Source of the DNA: Chryseobacterium sp. Leaf404 | GTDB taxonomy: Bacteria; Bacteroidota; Bacteroidia; Flavobacteriales; Weeksellaceae | Assembly: GCF_001424145.1 (NCBI RefSeq) | Contig: NZ_LMQM01000010.1 | Location: forward strand, 677,606-741,605 | Reading direction: 5' to 3' | DNA: 64,000 nt | Shown here: positions 8,375-17,856 of the stretch, in pieces | Layout of the letters: the number at the start of each line of letters is the position of its first letter | Position numbering within the stretch: the first letter of the stretch is position 1 | Notes under the pieces: generated by a model | What the model saw: only the letters and a program-made list of their open reading frames with translations | The model's database searches: none | What the model was told of the DNA's origin: nothing | Translations under genes and position numbers: made by a program

Positions 8375-9379
8375 TTATAGTCTAAACGTAAGTAGTAGAT
8401 CTTTTAAATTGAGGAAAGTCATGGATTGAAACCAAAACAATGCACTAGGATGTCAGGATGATCAAATATAGCCATATATGCAGGGACATAAACCAGCTTG
8501 CCCGAGCAGAAAATGATCTTAAATACAAAACATAGATGAGACTAGTCCTGATAATAATTCTGTTATTGTCTGTTTTGAAGGAGACAAAAACTAAAAGCAT
8601 TTTAAGTAATCTTCTTTCAATCCTTACGTGCAGAAAATGAGAAAGTGGAATGCTGGGAAATGACAATTATGAGGGATATTGAAATTTACATAATTGAAGA
8701 AGCCGGAAAGAAATCGTATTTCACCATCTTCTCTGTGATTAGGCTGTAAAGATAAATTCTCCTTATAGTGTAAAAGATTAGTTGTGAGGACTCCTTAAAT
8801 TTCAATAAACCGCATTTGCGTTTTGTGAGGTTTCTGACTTTTCTATGCAGATTACCATTCAGGCAGGCACAAGGAAAACTGCAATCAATTCCATGAAAAC
8901 AATAAGAAAGAAAATTGATAGAGCCTGAAATATTTTTGCGGAGGCTCCGCAATCCCGGATTGTGGATACCCAAAAAGATTTTTTTCCGCAGGGACAACGG
9001 AATATATTTGCTATAGAAAATCGGAGAGCCTCACAAGGAATGATGATAATTGAAATATGATCTTCTTTTTATAGAATAAAAAATGAAAACAAATGTTATG
9101 AAAGATCCAGTTGAGATATTTTTTGCAAAATTGTTGGTTTATTAGCGGATGAACACTTTCAGATCTGTAATTATGAACTGATTTTTCCGGTTTCATCACT
9201 TTCCATTATACGAACCTATAATAAATGATAGAAATTTTTATTTGGTAAAAACTAAATTCCTGTAACTTTAGTGCGTTTGTAACTGTCATTGTAATGTGTA
9301 TGTATCCCTTCAGAATGTTTTACCAAATTTAGTTTCTGTGGAGATTGTATTCATGACATTAAAAAATTAATTTAAGCGC
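8375..9379. other. 1-kb stretch without a recognisable gene
   Basis: Three short minus-strand frames here (8445-8666, 8686-8997, 9011-9199) have no recognisable motif, signal peptide or typical start context, and I do not call them genes. A short perfect hairpin (TTGCGGAGGCTCCGCAA) lies at 8936-8952. Immediately before the S41 peptidase gene a promoter-like pair can be read: TTTG at 9241-9244 and TAACTTTA at 9263-9270, close to the Bacteroidota TTTG / TAnnTTTG pattern, about 110 bp before the start codon. The rest looks like eroded sequence. Confidence 0.4.
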
Positions 9380-11101
9380 ATGAAATTCCTCATTTTTCTC
9401 TCTATCCTTTTAACATCTTCCCTATCCGCTCAAAGCACCAGATTCTCTGACCGTGAGTTATATGACTTAGCTAAAATTTGGGGGCTGATTAAATATTATC
9501 ATCCTGCAACTTCTCAGGGAAAAACAGATTGGGACAATGTTCTTTTGCAGTCATTCAGCAATCAGAAAGAATCAACTCCAGATGAAATAATCACCAATTG
9601 GCTGAAGCAGGCAGACCAAAGTTCATCTGACCGGATAGTTGAGAGAAAATCGGACTGTGACAGCATTACCCTTCGTAATTTTGATGATTCGTGGATAAAA
9701 AAATTAAATAAAATAAGTCCTGCAAACAGGAAACGTCTGCTGGAAATGACAGCTCAACCAAAAAATGTAGGATCATTCTACTCTAATCCCGTTGAAAACA
9801 GTATTCGTTTCAGCAGTACCAATGAAAAAACGTACACCCAATTTTCGACAGACATCAAAATGCTGGAACTCTTCAGAATCTGGAATGCGATCGAATATTT
9901 TTATCCCTACAAATATCTTCTAGATGAAAAATGGGATCAGGTTCTGCAAAAGTATATCCCTGTTTTCAAAAAAATAAAAACAGAAACAGACTACAAATAC
10001 GCTGTAATGCAGCTTGCCGCTGAAATTCAGGATAGCCATGTTGAAATAAAGAAAACCTTACAGTACGATGTTGTCGGAAAATTATCTGCTCCTTTTATTT
10101 TTCAGATCGCTGACGGCAAAGTTGTCATCACCGGGATTAAAGATGAAGCTAAGATGAAGAAAGCAAACCTTGAAGTTGGAGATGTCATTACAAAGATCAA
10201 TGGAAAATCTGTTCTGAAATCGCTTGATATCAATTCCAAATATTTTGCATACTCCAATAATGCAGTAAAATTACGTGAGGCTTACAGCTATCTGTTCAGC
10301 AGCAATGTTCTGACAGCAACAGTAGAAGGTGTAAAAAAGAACGGAAAGGCTTTCAAAACGGTCATGGAAAGAACTGGACGCATCTTTCAAAATGAATGGG
10401 ACAAAGACGGCATACCCAATTATCAGCTGTTCTACAAAAACAAAACCTACACCTACCTCACTTATAATGAGAAAGAAAGCCGCCTAAATCCGAGCTTTCC
10501 GCTTGATGACAAAGTGTATTTTGAGTTTGCGTCTTTAAAAGCAACAGAGATTCCTTTACTGATGGAAAAGTATCAAAATACCAAAGGAATGGTTTTCGAT
10601 CTCCGCGGCTATAATAATGACGGCTCAATAATAAAGATCTTTGATTATCTGCTGACTAAACCGGAACATTTCGGGATTATGACTCAGGCAGATTTCAGCC
10701 AGCCTGGAAAATTCTGCTTCGTCGATAATATCATTGACAAATCCTACAAATTTGCGGGCAGGAATAATCCCAACGCCTACAAAGGTCAGGTTGTTGTTTT
10801 AATCAACGAGTATACACAGAGCGCAGCTGAACTTTGGGCAATGATATTTAAAAAGGTTCCCAACGTCATTTTTGTTGGAAGTCAGACCGCAGGGGCGGAC
10901 GGGAATAAGACGTCCATTAAAATGACCGACGGAAATGAACTTATTTTTTCAGGACTGGGTATTTACTATCCAGATGGTGCTGAAACCCAGCGGATCGGTA
11001 TTCAACCAGACATTGTCGTACGTCCCACCGTTGAAAGCATCAGAAATAGTCAGGATCTGCTTCTGCTGAAAGCTTTTGAACTTATTGATCAGAAGAAATA
11101 A
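9380..11101 (+). CDS. S41 family peptidase with PDZ domain
   Basis: A 573-residue exported protease. The signal peptide ends near ALSAQ-type residues 17-18 (FLSILLTSSLSAQ). A helical N-terminal region (about 20-215) precedes a PDZ domain (about 235-325, including LEVGDVITKINGKSV) and the S41 core (about 355-550). Candidate catalytic residues are His220 in IQDSHVEI, Ser481 in YTQSAAELW and Glu535 in YPDGAETQRIG. This fits the Ser/His tricorn-like S41B pattern rather than the Ser/Lys CtpA pattern, because no Lys is seen at the usual position in GSQTAGADGN. It should act in the periplasm or at the outer membrane on unfolded or C-terminal protein segments. It is a single gene; substrate unknown. 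Confidence 0.85.
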   Translation: MKFLIFLSILLTSSLSAQSTRFSDRELYDLAKIWGLIKYYHPATSQGKTDWDNVLLQSFSNQKESTPDEIITNWLKQADQSSSDRIVERKSDCDSITLRNFDDSWIKKLNKISPANRKRLLEMTAQPKNVGSFYSNPVENSIRFSSTNEKTYTQFSTDIKMLELFRIWNAIEYFYPYKYLLDEKWDQVLQKYIPVFKKIKTETDYKYAVMQLAAEIQDSHVEIKKTLQYDVVGKLSAPFIFQIADGKVVITGIKDEAKMKKANLEVGDVITKINGKSVLKSLDINSKYFAYSNNAVKLREAYSYLFSSNVLTATVEGVKKNGKAFKTVMERTGRIFQNEWDKDGIPNYQLFYKNKTYTYLTYNEKESRLNPSFPLDDKVYFEFASLKATEIPLLMEKYQNTKGMVFDLRGYNNDGSIIKIFDYLLTKPEHFGIMTQADFSQPGKFCFVDNIIDKSYKFAGRNNPNAYKGQVVVLINEYTQSAAELWAMIFKKVPNVIFVGSQTAGADGNKTSIKMTDGNELIFSGLGIYYPDGAETQRIGIQPDIVVRPTVESIRNSQDLLLLKAFELIDQKK

Positions 11102-11199
11102 ATTTAAAAATTTACACTGCATTTACGTGGCAAGGTTCTACCGGAAGCAAGAAAAGGATAGTGAATATTTTACGCATGCAGGCTTAATTAAGAAATATA

Positions 11200-11236
11200 A
11201 ACAAAATATCCATCACAGTACGATGGATATTTTGTT
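11200..11236. terminator. Bidirectional hairpin terminator between S41 peptidase and H1-like gene
   Basis: AACAAAATATCCATC at 11200-11214 pairs perfectly with GATGGATATTTTGTT at 11222-11236 around a 7-nt loop. It lies 12 bp past the stop of the minus-strand H1-like gene and about 100 bp past the S41 gene, between convergent genes. T-rich sequence follows on either strand. Confidence 0.8.
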
Positions 11237-11247
11237 GTAAGAGAATC

Positions 11248-11424
11248 TTATTTTTTTGATTCCTCAACAGAAACTTTTCTGAAATCCTTAAAAAGTTTGC
11301 TTAGTTCTAAAGCTGATTTTCTGGCTCTTGTTCCTGCTGCTTTGTTTCCTTTTTCAGATTGCTGATTCGCTTCAGCAGTAAATGCTTCAAATTCAGCATT
11401 GATTTTTTCGATAAGTTCTTTCAT
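11248..11424 (-). CDS. Histone H1-like (Hc1 family) small basic protein
   Basis: A 58-residue protein (starts MKELIEKINAEFEAFTAEA, ends FRKVSVEESKK). A helical acidic/hydrophobic first half is followed by a basic block with KGNKAAGTRARKSALELSKL and a C-terminal FKDFRK segment. This matches the short histone-H1-like/Hc1 proteins conserved in Bacteroidota, which are thought to bind the nucleoid. The frame is complete (ATG at 11424, TAA at 11248) and is followed by a strong hairpin, which supports real expression. The gene stands alone, convergent with the S41 peptidase. DNA binding is a family expectation and is not shown here. Confidence 0.8.
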   Translation of the reverse strand: MKELIEKINAEFEAFTAEANQQSEKGNKAAGTRARKSALELSKLFKDFRKVSVEESKK

Positions 11425-11508
11425 AACTGGATTGTATAAATTTATTTGGATGGCAAATATATTTATTTTTTTTAGTTAGACATGGTTTTTCACACAGGTT
11501 TAGAAAGT

Positions 11509-12872
11509 TCACATTTTGCGACCTTTGGATTTGTTAACTGTTTTAGTTATCCTTACTTGTTCTTTTACCGGATTTTTAAACGAAAACTCAAACTTTCCTA
11601 TCTTATTATGGAAACTAATATAGCCTTGGTATTTCTTTCCTTTGCTGTCGTTGAGTCCGTTGATGTAGGCGGTCTCCCCTGCTTTGAGTTTTTCGATCTG
11701 CCATTTGTGGAGGGGTTTGCCTCTGAAGGTAGTAGGCACTTCTGCTTTGAGGAGGGTTGGGCGGGTTTTGTGTTTTAAATGGTTTTGTAAAGTATTGATG
11801 CTTTTATTGATGTTTCTGTTGAATAGGAATTCTACATATCTTTTGTCGGCATTGAACTGGACGGTGGCATTGAAGAGGGTTCCTCTTTTGGAGATCATGT
11901 TTTCAATATATAAGGGTTTTCCTTCTTTCCAGGGTTTTCTTTTGATCTTTGTTAAGGGTGACTCCACAGAGAACCAATGGGATTCTGATATATTCTGCTC
12001 GTAATGTCTTGAGTTGGTTGGTTAGTCGGTCTCTGCTGATGACGGACGGAGTGATTTCGTCAGTCATAGGATTGATCAGATTGACCACCCCGCCCATGTT
12101 TCCTGTTTCCAGGAGATTGATTTGGTCTTGTTGGATGAAGTCATGACCGATGAGTTGGGTGGCGAAGTCTGGTTCTTTTCTGACGGGGTGAATGCTTACT
12201 TCAAGGCATCCGACATCGTTGAGTCTTAAGGAAAGTCTGACATCCACGGTCGTTGTGATGGTTCCCTGATTAAACGTGATGGGAATCAACATGGGTGTTT
12301 TATATCCTTTGAGTAAGGGTTCCATGGCGTTGAGCTGTTCGAGTATTTCTTTTGTAAGAATGAGCCTGCTCATGATTTTCCAGTCGATCTGTTCAGGGAC
12401 ATAGCGGTATTGATTTTCTTAATGTAAGGATAATTACTTTTACTTTGCTGAAATTGGGTGAGTTTATTTTGACGATCCAACGCCGCTTGTACTGCATCGA
12501 TGGAAACTGCATAGTCTTTGAGCTGGTCGATTCTTTTACACTTGCCTGACCGATGTAGTCCTGAAGGTATTCAGCTGTTTCATTGGCTTCGTATTAAGTT
12601 ACTTTGAAAAAGGTGAATTCTTCAGGGTTTTATAACTTGTGGTACAAATCTGAATAGAATTGGGTGAAGCTGGCTTCTTTTGAGTTAATTTTTAAGATGG
12701 TATTTAAATATTCTTGCTCGGGTTCGTTGTAATTGATCGTCCCGTCTGGATTGATGTTTTGTACAATGCCGATAGTATTGCTGTTATTGTGGAGAACCAC
12801 TAAAGTGTCGGTGGATTGGATTTTTATATTCTGTTCCTGATTTTGTTTGTACTTATTTTCCATAATACTCAA
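11509..12872 (-). pseudogene. Decayed DUF4099/DUF3945 protein of conjugative-element origin
   Basis: Read in order on the minus strand, the pieces rebuild one DUF4099-DUF3945 protein of the type carried by Bacteroidota conjugative transposons and plasmids. They are an N-terminal part (12872-12630, ending SFTQFYSDLYHKL), a stop, NPEEFTFFKVT, another stop, YEANETAEYLQDYIGQA, then a shift to RYVPEQIDW. A DUF4099 block follows (12373-11929; LLKGYKTPMLIPITF, TGNMGGVVNL, GVTLNKDQKKTLE) and then the DUF3945 repeats (PLYIENMISKRGTLFNATVQ, TFRGKPLHKWQ, YQGYISFHNKIGKFEFSFKN). The last break is a single extra base in the T-run at 11926-11928. With two or more stops and two frameshifts it is not functional. 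No other conjugation gene is nearby, so this is a stranded remnant. Confidence 0.85.
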
Positions 12873-13255
12873 TCTGATTTACTAATAAAATTAAATGAGA
12901 ATTGGTCCGGATTCATGTTCTGGAATTCCATGACATATTTTGGAAATGGTAGTCTTTCTTATGATTCTCTTTTAATAAGCATATTAAGTAAGTCCGTTGC
13001 GTTGACTTAATCTTTAAATTTGATGAGTATTGCAAAAAAAAACAAGCTTCCTGATAACGATGACGCTCTTAAAGTCACAATACCGTTTTGCTAAAAGATG
13101 CAATCATTCTTCTAAAGCACACACATCATCTTTAGATTATTCAAAAAGCTATTATTACCTTACCTGTTGAGACAAGACTTTACTGATAGATCCGAGCTGG
13201 ATTCCAATACGAGAAACAGGCTCTAATGACAGACCACAAAAAATATAACAAAATA
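12873..13255. other. Spacer with nothing recognisable
   Basis: This stretch lies between the decayed DUF3945 gene and the end of the antiporter gene. I see no coding potential, no clear hairpin and no repeat. It may be the boundary of the old conjugative-element insertion, but no attachment-site duplication or tRNA gene was found. Confidence 0.4.
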
Positions 13256-14833
13256 TTAGCTTCTCATATTTAATCTTTCCTCCTGAAGATCTAGCAGGCG
13301 AAGATGTTTTCTGATTATTTCTTCATCTAACAGGAGCTCTTCTCTGTTTTTATTGATCAGCCAGCTTCTCTGACTTTCGAGAATGTCGATATAAATCTTT
13401 CTGTACTCATCAAAATTGAGAATGATCTCAGAACTGCTTAATTGGTTTTCGTATTTCTGTAATTGATCTTTCAACGCCGGGAAACTTTCTATTTTGTGGG
13501 CATAATCGCTGTGGATTTTATTAATTGCCACTTCTGCCAAGCTGTTTTGAATATCGTAATCAATCTCTTTCTCACTTTTTATAAAGTCCCGATCTACAGG
13601 TGGAAACCTTTTAAGTAAAATAGGAAGTGTGAGACCTTGCAGCAATAGAGTTAAAAGAATAACAATAAAAGTAATGAAGAGAATCATATTTCTTTGTGGG
13701 AAAGGTGTTCCATCATCCAAAGTCAGGGGAATGGAAAGCGCTGCGGCCAAAGAAACTACTCCTCTCATTCCAGTCCAGCCAATAATCATGGGCGTTTGCC
13801 AGCCGGGTGACTGCGCATCAGCAACGGTAATAAAATTTCTCATAATTAAAGTTGTAATTAACGCTCCGTAGCCGGCAACTATTCTCACAAGAATCAATAC
13901 AACAGTAACTGCAACTCCATAACCGATTGCAGTGTATAAATCTGTATCACCTAAGCCGGAAACAATTTCCTGCAGGTCTAAACCGATAAGCATGAAAACG
14001 ATTCCATTTAACAAAAAGCAAAAGCTTTCCCAAACTGTTACCGTACGTATCCGTGATGCGCTGCTTAAAAAATCGTGACTCCGGTAAGAAAGAAATAACC
14101 CACCGGTTACCACAGCTAAAACTCCGGATGCATGTAGCTGTTCTGCTGCCAAATACATTGAAAAGGGCGCAATAAAAGTCAACAGAATATCAATGTTTGA
14201 ATCTGTAGGTAAAATTTTATGCATTTTCATAAAGATGTGCGCAATAACAAGACCTATTCCTACTCCTCCAAAACACATCCATATAAAACTGCCAGCTGCT
14301 TCATGCCAAACGAATTGTCCGGTTGCAGCAGCAATCATCGCAAATCTGAAAATAATGAGAGAAGAGGCATCGTTAAGCAAACTTTCACCTTCGAGAATTG
14401 ATACCAGTCTTTTCGGAACCTTTACAAATTTTAAAATTGCTCCAGCACTCACTGCATCTGGTGGAGAAATGATTCCACCCAATAAAAACCCCAGGGCTAA
14501 TGAAAATCCCGGAATAAAATAATTAGCAAAAACAGCCACTGACATAGCAGTAAAAAAAACGACTATAAAAGCAAAACTAAAAATAATTCTACGCCATCGC
14601 CATAGTTCTTTCCATGAAGTTGACCATGCAGCCTCATAAAGCAGAGGAGGTAAAAAAATGATGAATAATAATTCAGGTTCTATTTTAATATGTGGCGTAC
14701 CGGGGATAAAACTGATCAGAAGGCCGGCTAAGACCAGCAAAACGGGATATGCAACCTGAATTTTCTTTGCCAGCATGATGAGCATAGTGATAAGCAAAAC
14801 CAGAAAAAGATAGAATTCGAAATTTTCAAGCAT
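13256..14833 (-). CDS. Na+/H+ antiporter, CPA1 family
   Basis: A 525-residue protein with about twelve hydrophobic segments in the first 410 residues and a cytoplasmic helical tail (about 411-525). The ion-binding segment is GESLLNDASSLIIFRFA, where the Asn-Asp pair is typical of electroneutral CPA1 exchangers. Other family marks are FIIFLPPLLYEAAW, LGGIISPPDAVSAGAILK and GWTGMRGVVSLAAALSIP. It should exchange Na+ or K+ for H+ across the inner membrane for pH and salt homeostasis. It resembles bacterial NhaP/YjcE-type proteins more than NhaA. No regulator is adjacent. Cation preference cannot be judged from sequence. Confidence 0.88.
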   Translation of the reverse strand: MLENFEFYLFLVLLITMLIMLAKKIQVAYPVLLVLAGLLISFIPGTPHIKIEPELLFIIFLPPLLYEAAWSTSWKELWRWRRIIFSFAFIVVFFTAMSVAVFANYFIPGFSLALGFLLGGIISPPDAVSAGAILKFVKVPKRLVSILEGESLLNDASSLIIFRFAMIAAATGQFVWHEAAGSFIWMCFGGVGIGLVIAHIFMKMHKILPTDSNIDILLTFIAPFSMYLAAEQLHASGVLAVVTGGLFLSYRSHDFLSSASRIRTVTVWESFCFLLNGIVFMLIGLDLQEIVSGLGDTDLYTAIGYGVAVTVVLILVRIVAGYGALITTLIMRNFITVADAQSPGWQTPMIIGWTGMRGVVSLAAALSIPLTLDDGTPFPQRNMILFITFIVILLTLLLQGLTLPILLKRFPPVDRDFIKSEKEIDYDIQNSLAEVAINKIHSDYAHKIESFPALKDQLQKYENQLSSSEIILNFDEYRKIYIDILESQRSWLINKNREELLLDEEIIRKHLRLLDLQEERLNMRS

Positions 14834-15363
14834 AGTGGATTTTTAGAAAACTAAATATATATATTAAATTTTAAAAACATTTAGATTAGAGATAGATATT
14901 CAACAACATTACTATTCCGACACAACGTCAATCTGCTTTTCAACAGGTGTTGAAACATACGTTTCAACTATGTATTCTGCCGTCTTCAGTGCATTAAATA
15001 TTTTTACCATAATTGTATTTTACCTTATAGATTAATAAGCTGAGGAAGCACCTTTACTCTCAAACTTTAGCTGGCGGAATCTGGTATTATCCTGTAATAG
15101 TTCGACATCATATCCTCTTTTTTCTCTCTTGTTTTCATTAATGTAGCAAGTTCGGTAGTGTAGGATCTGACAAAATGATTAAAGAAACTGCCCCTGCTTA
15201 AACTTTGTTAATCATAACTTCATTATCTGAAGTGGTCTTTATTTTAGATAGTAACAGTCTTTTAAATTTCATATGATATAAAAATAGCACCAATATAAGT
15301 TTACTATTTGTAATATTGTGAAAGGATAAATTTATACTTTTACAAAATCAATATAATCATAGA
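14834..15363. other. Divergent promoter region, possible 32-codon ORF
   Basis: This spacer separates the divergently oriented antiporter and XRE-cupin genes. A minus-strand ORF at 14912-15010 would encode 32 residues beginning MVKIFNALKTAEYIVETYV; it has no known relative I can name and is only a candidate. An AAGTTTACTAT motif at 15297-15307, about 57 bp before the XRE-cupin start, repeats half of the palindrome found behind that gene. The remainder is AT-rich with no recognisable gene. Confidence 0.35.
15296..15307. promoter_or_regulatory. Candidate XRE-cupin operator half-site
   Basis: The sequence TAAGTTTACTAT at 15296-15307 contains the 9-bp core AGTTTACTA that also forms the left arm of the palindrome at 15971-15995. 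It lies in the promoter region of the XRE-cupin gene and so could allow autoregulation. Only one arm is present here. This is inference from repetition of the motif on both sides of the regulator gene. Confidence 0.35.
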
Positions 15364-15939
15364 ATGAGTGACTTCATCATAGGCATCGGCAAAAGAATAA
15401 AGGATATCAGAAAAGAAAACAATCTTACAATTAATGAGCTTGCCAACAGAGCCAATGTGAGCAATGGACTGATTTCAAGGATAGAAAACGGCAGAACGAT
15501 ACCCTCTCTTCCTGTATTATTGGATCTTATTCAATCGCTAAACATTGATGCAAGCTATTTTTTTGAAGGCGTAGAAAAAAGCAGTACAGCAAAATATATT
15601 TACATTCCTAAAGAAGATCAGCAGGTAATTGAAAAAGAAATAGAAGCAGAGGGATTCAAATACATGCACATCTTCAGCAAAAGTTTAAATTCATTGGGTT
15701 TCGAGGCTGTTTTGCTGACTTTGGAACCACGTTCTAAAAGAGAAAAAGTAATCACCGATGCCTGGGAATTCAAATATATTTTACAAGGAACTGTAAAATA
15801 CGTTATTGATCAGGAAGAAATTATCTTATCCGAAGGTGATGCACTTTATTTCAACGGAAAACATCCTCATGTTCCGGTAAGCATTTCTGATGAATCATGT
15901 ATTATGCTGGTTCTCTACCTATATTCTGAAAAATTCTGA
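15364..15939 (+). CDS. XRE-family regulator with C-terminal cupin domain
   Basis: A 191-residue regulator. The XRE/Cro HTH covers about residues 10-66 (IRKENNLTINELANRANVSN then GLISRIENGRTIPSLPVLLD). A cupin sensor domain covers about 105-185, with YILQGTVKYVID, LSEGDALYFNGKHPHVP and a final strand. In this family the cupin binds a small effector and the HTH represses or activates neighbouring genes. It is cytoplasmic. The gene lies just before a broken TonB-dependent receptor in the same orientation, so the receptor was probably its target. AGTTTACTA motifs sit upstream and downstream of the gene. The effector is unknown. Confidence 0.88.
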   Translation: MSDFIIGIGKRIKDIRKENNLTINELANRANVSNGLISRIENGRTIPSLPVLLDLIQSLNIDASYFFEGVEKSSTAKYIYIPKEDQQVIEKEIEAEGFKYMHIFSKSLNSLGFEAVLLTLEPRSKREKVITDAWEFKYILQGTVKYVIDQEEIILSEGDALYFNGKHPHVPVSISDESCIMLVLYLYSEKF

Positions 15940-15970
15940 AATTATAAATCAGACATATGCTCCGCAATTT

Positions 15971-15995
15971 AAAAGTTTACTAATAGTAAACTTTT
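15971..15995. terminator. Palindrome AAAAGTTTACT-aat-AGTAAACTTTT (terminator and/or operator)
   Basis: A perfect 11-bp inverted repeat (15971-15981, 15985-15995) 32 bp after the XRE-cupin stop. It ends in a T-run on the plus strand, so it can act as a rho-independent terminator. Its arm AGTTTACTA recurs upstream of the same regulator at about 15298, so it may also be a binding site for the regulator ahead of the receptor gene. I cannot separate the two roles from sequence. Confidence 0.6.
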
Positions 15996-16265
15996 TGTTT
16001 TTCCATTTAATAATTACGTAATAATTTGTTCATATCTGTCTTGAATTAATTTTGTATTCCCGTTGAGAAAAAATCATCTGAAATCTTCACATCTCCCTCT
16101 CTTAAAGCATTATTCTTTATTTTCGTCAGGCAGAAGTTTTCATACTTCAGCTTATTTCATTCAAATTAAATATAAAATTTCTTCATTATTACTTAACATT
16201 AAAAGTTTATAAATATTAAAAATCAGGCATATTTTTGTAGTGTAATTTTAATATTTGTAAAAAAA

Positions 16266-17478
16266 ATGAAAACCATAATCCAAAAAAGCTTCATTCCATT
16301 ATTTGCCTGCTGCACCATCGGCATTTTTGCACAGAAGCAAATCGTTACAGGAATAGTTTCTGATGATAGTCAGGCTCTGCCGGGCGCCGCAGTATCTGTG
16401 GAAGGAACCTCAAAAGTTTTGATCACTGATGCTGAAGGAAGATTTACCATCAGCGATTTAAAGGCAGGTCAATACAATCTGAAAGTAAGTTATATAGGCT
16501 TTGAGCCAAAAAATCTTTCTGTAGAAATTATTGATTCTCAGAATCTTGATTTAGGGAGTATTGTTCTTTACCAGCGTCAGAAGAATATCGAAGAAGTTAT
16601 CGTTTCAGGAACACTCAGAAACAGTGAAGCCCGTGCCTTGAATATGCAAAAAAATGCAATCAATATTTCAAACGTCATCGCCTCAGACGGTATTGGTAAA
16701 CTACCGGACAGAAACGCAGCCGAAACCGTACAAAGAGTTCAGGGTGTCTCCATCGAGCGCGATCAGGGTGAAGGAAGATTTGTTTCTTTAAGAGGACTTC
16801 CTCCATTTTGGGCATCAACAACCATCAATGGAAATAGACTTCCAACCGCTGAAGAAGAAACCACCTCAAGAGCAACAGCCTTTGATTTTTTTCCGACAGA
16901 ATTGATTTCTTATGTACACGTCAACAAATCTTTTACTCCCGATATGGAAGCAGACGGAATTGGTGGCGGTGTGAATTTTATCACCAAAACTCCTCCCATG
17001 AAAACTGAGTTCAGAGGGACTTTAGGAACAGGTTACAATGCAAAGTCTGATAAAGGCGTTTACAATCTGGGTCTGCTTTACGGCGGAAGAACGAAAGACA
17101 AAAAGTTCGGATATCTTGTTAATTTTTCGCATTTCATCAGAAACTGGTCAACGTATAATTTTGAAGCAAGAAGAAGCGGTGACGAAGGAGTTTTCAGAAT
17201 GGAACTTCGTGATTATAATGGGTAAGAAAAACTACAGGAGCAAATGCTGCTTTAGAATATGTGTTGTCTCCGAAAAGTACCTTGTATCTGAAAGGAATGT
17301 ACGGAACCCTTTCTGATGACGAAACTCATTACAAACACAGAGTGAGATTTGATAAATTCAGTGCGGCAAACAACACGGCAAGAGTTGAGCTTCAAAACAT
17401 TCACAATTTACTGATCACAGAACTGACTTCGGTTTCTTTGGGTGGAAATCATCAGTTTAATAAAAGTAAAATTTTTGG
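16266..17478 (+). pseudogene. Truncated, frameshifted TonB-dependent receptor
   Basis: The N-terminal third of an outer-membrane TonB-dependent receptor. A signal peptide (about 1-22) precedes a carboxypeptidase-like regulatory domain (about 24-105, VTGIVSDDSQALPGAAVSVE) and a plug domain (about 125-240, IGKLPDRNAAETVQRVQGVS, FVSLRGLP). The first barrel strands follow. The frame stops at TAA after DYNG (17223-17225). A one-base shift restores TTGANAALEYVLSPKSTLYL and continues to GGNHQFNKSK at about 17470, where similarity to the family ends abruptly. A full receptor would be some 900-1000 residues, so most of the barrel is deleted. It lies downstream of the XRE-cupin regulator. Substrate unknown. 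Confidence 0.85.
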
Positions 17479-17700
17479 GAGAAGGTCAAGAAGGTCACAT
17501 TTTCTAAGATTCTTGCGCCGTATAAAAGTTGCAAACACTTAAGAAGGTAAGTGAGATTTTTAAGAGTCCACTATTTGACCTGATATAAATCATTATAATA
17601 TATAAATCACCATTTTACATCTGATTAAAAACATCTAGAACTTTATTAATATCAATCAATAATTGGTTTGAATAGATTCCTGTCTTGTTCACAAACAACC

Positions 17701-17733
17701 AAATGGCGCCACTAAAGACAAGTGGCGCCATTT
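17701..17733. terminator. Strong hairpin AAATGGCGCCACT...AGTGGCGCCATTT
   Basis: A perfect 13-bp GC-containing stem (17701-17713 and 17721-17733) around a 7-nt loop, followed by T-rich sequence on the plus strand and flanked by A/T on the other. It lies 124 bp after the fructokinase stop on the minus strand and is the best candidate end of the fructan operon. It would also stop transcription from the decayed receptor. Confidence 0.8.
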
Positions 17734-17804
17734 TTTATGATGTTGTTTTAATTATTCAAAAAATTATTTACCGAGAATTAAAATTTGAAGATCAATGTCA
17801 ACAG

Positions 17805-17831
17805 ACAAAACTCCCAAAAAGAGAGTTTTGT
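17805..17831. terminator. Secondary hairpin ACAAAACTC...GAGTTTTGT
   Basis: A 9-bp perfect stem (17805-17813, 17823-17831) with a 9-nt A-rich loop, only 26 bp past the fructokinase stop. On the plus strand it is followed by TTTT. On the minus strand the tail is not T-rich, so it may be an RNA-end-stabilising hairpin and not a classical terminator. Confidence 0.45.
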
Positions 17832-17856
17832 TTTATGATCAATATGTGTAATTATC

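Larger units (their letters stand above)
17543..17856. other. Spacer with two hairpins, no gene
   Basis: This region separates the truncated receptor from the end of the fructan operon. Apart from the two hairpins listed separately it contains no supported gene. It presumably contains the deletion junction that removed the rest of the receptor. Confidence 0.5.

Noticed and set aside
8445..9199. Three minus-strand ORFs of 62-103 codons
   Set aside because: They show biased composition without motifs and no start context. They look like chance frames in AT-rich DNA.
14912..15010. 32-codon ORF between antiporter and XRE-cupin genes
   Set aside because: No similarity or operon context supports translation.
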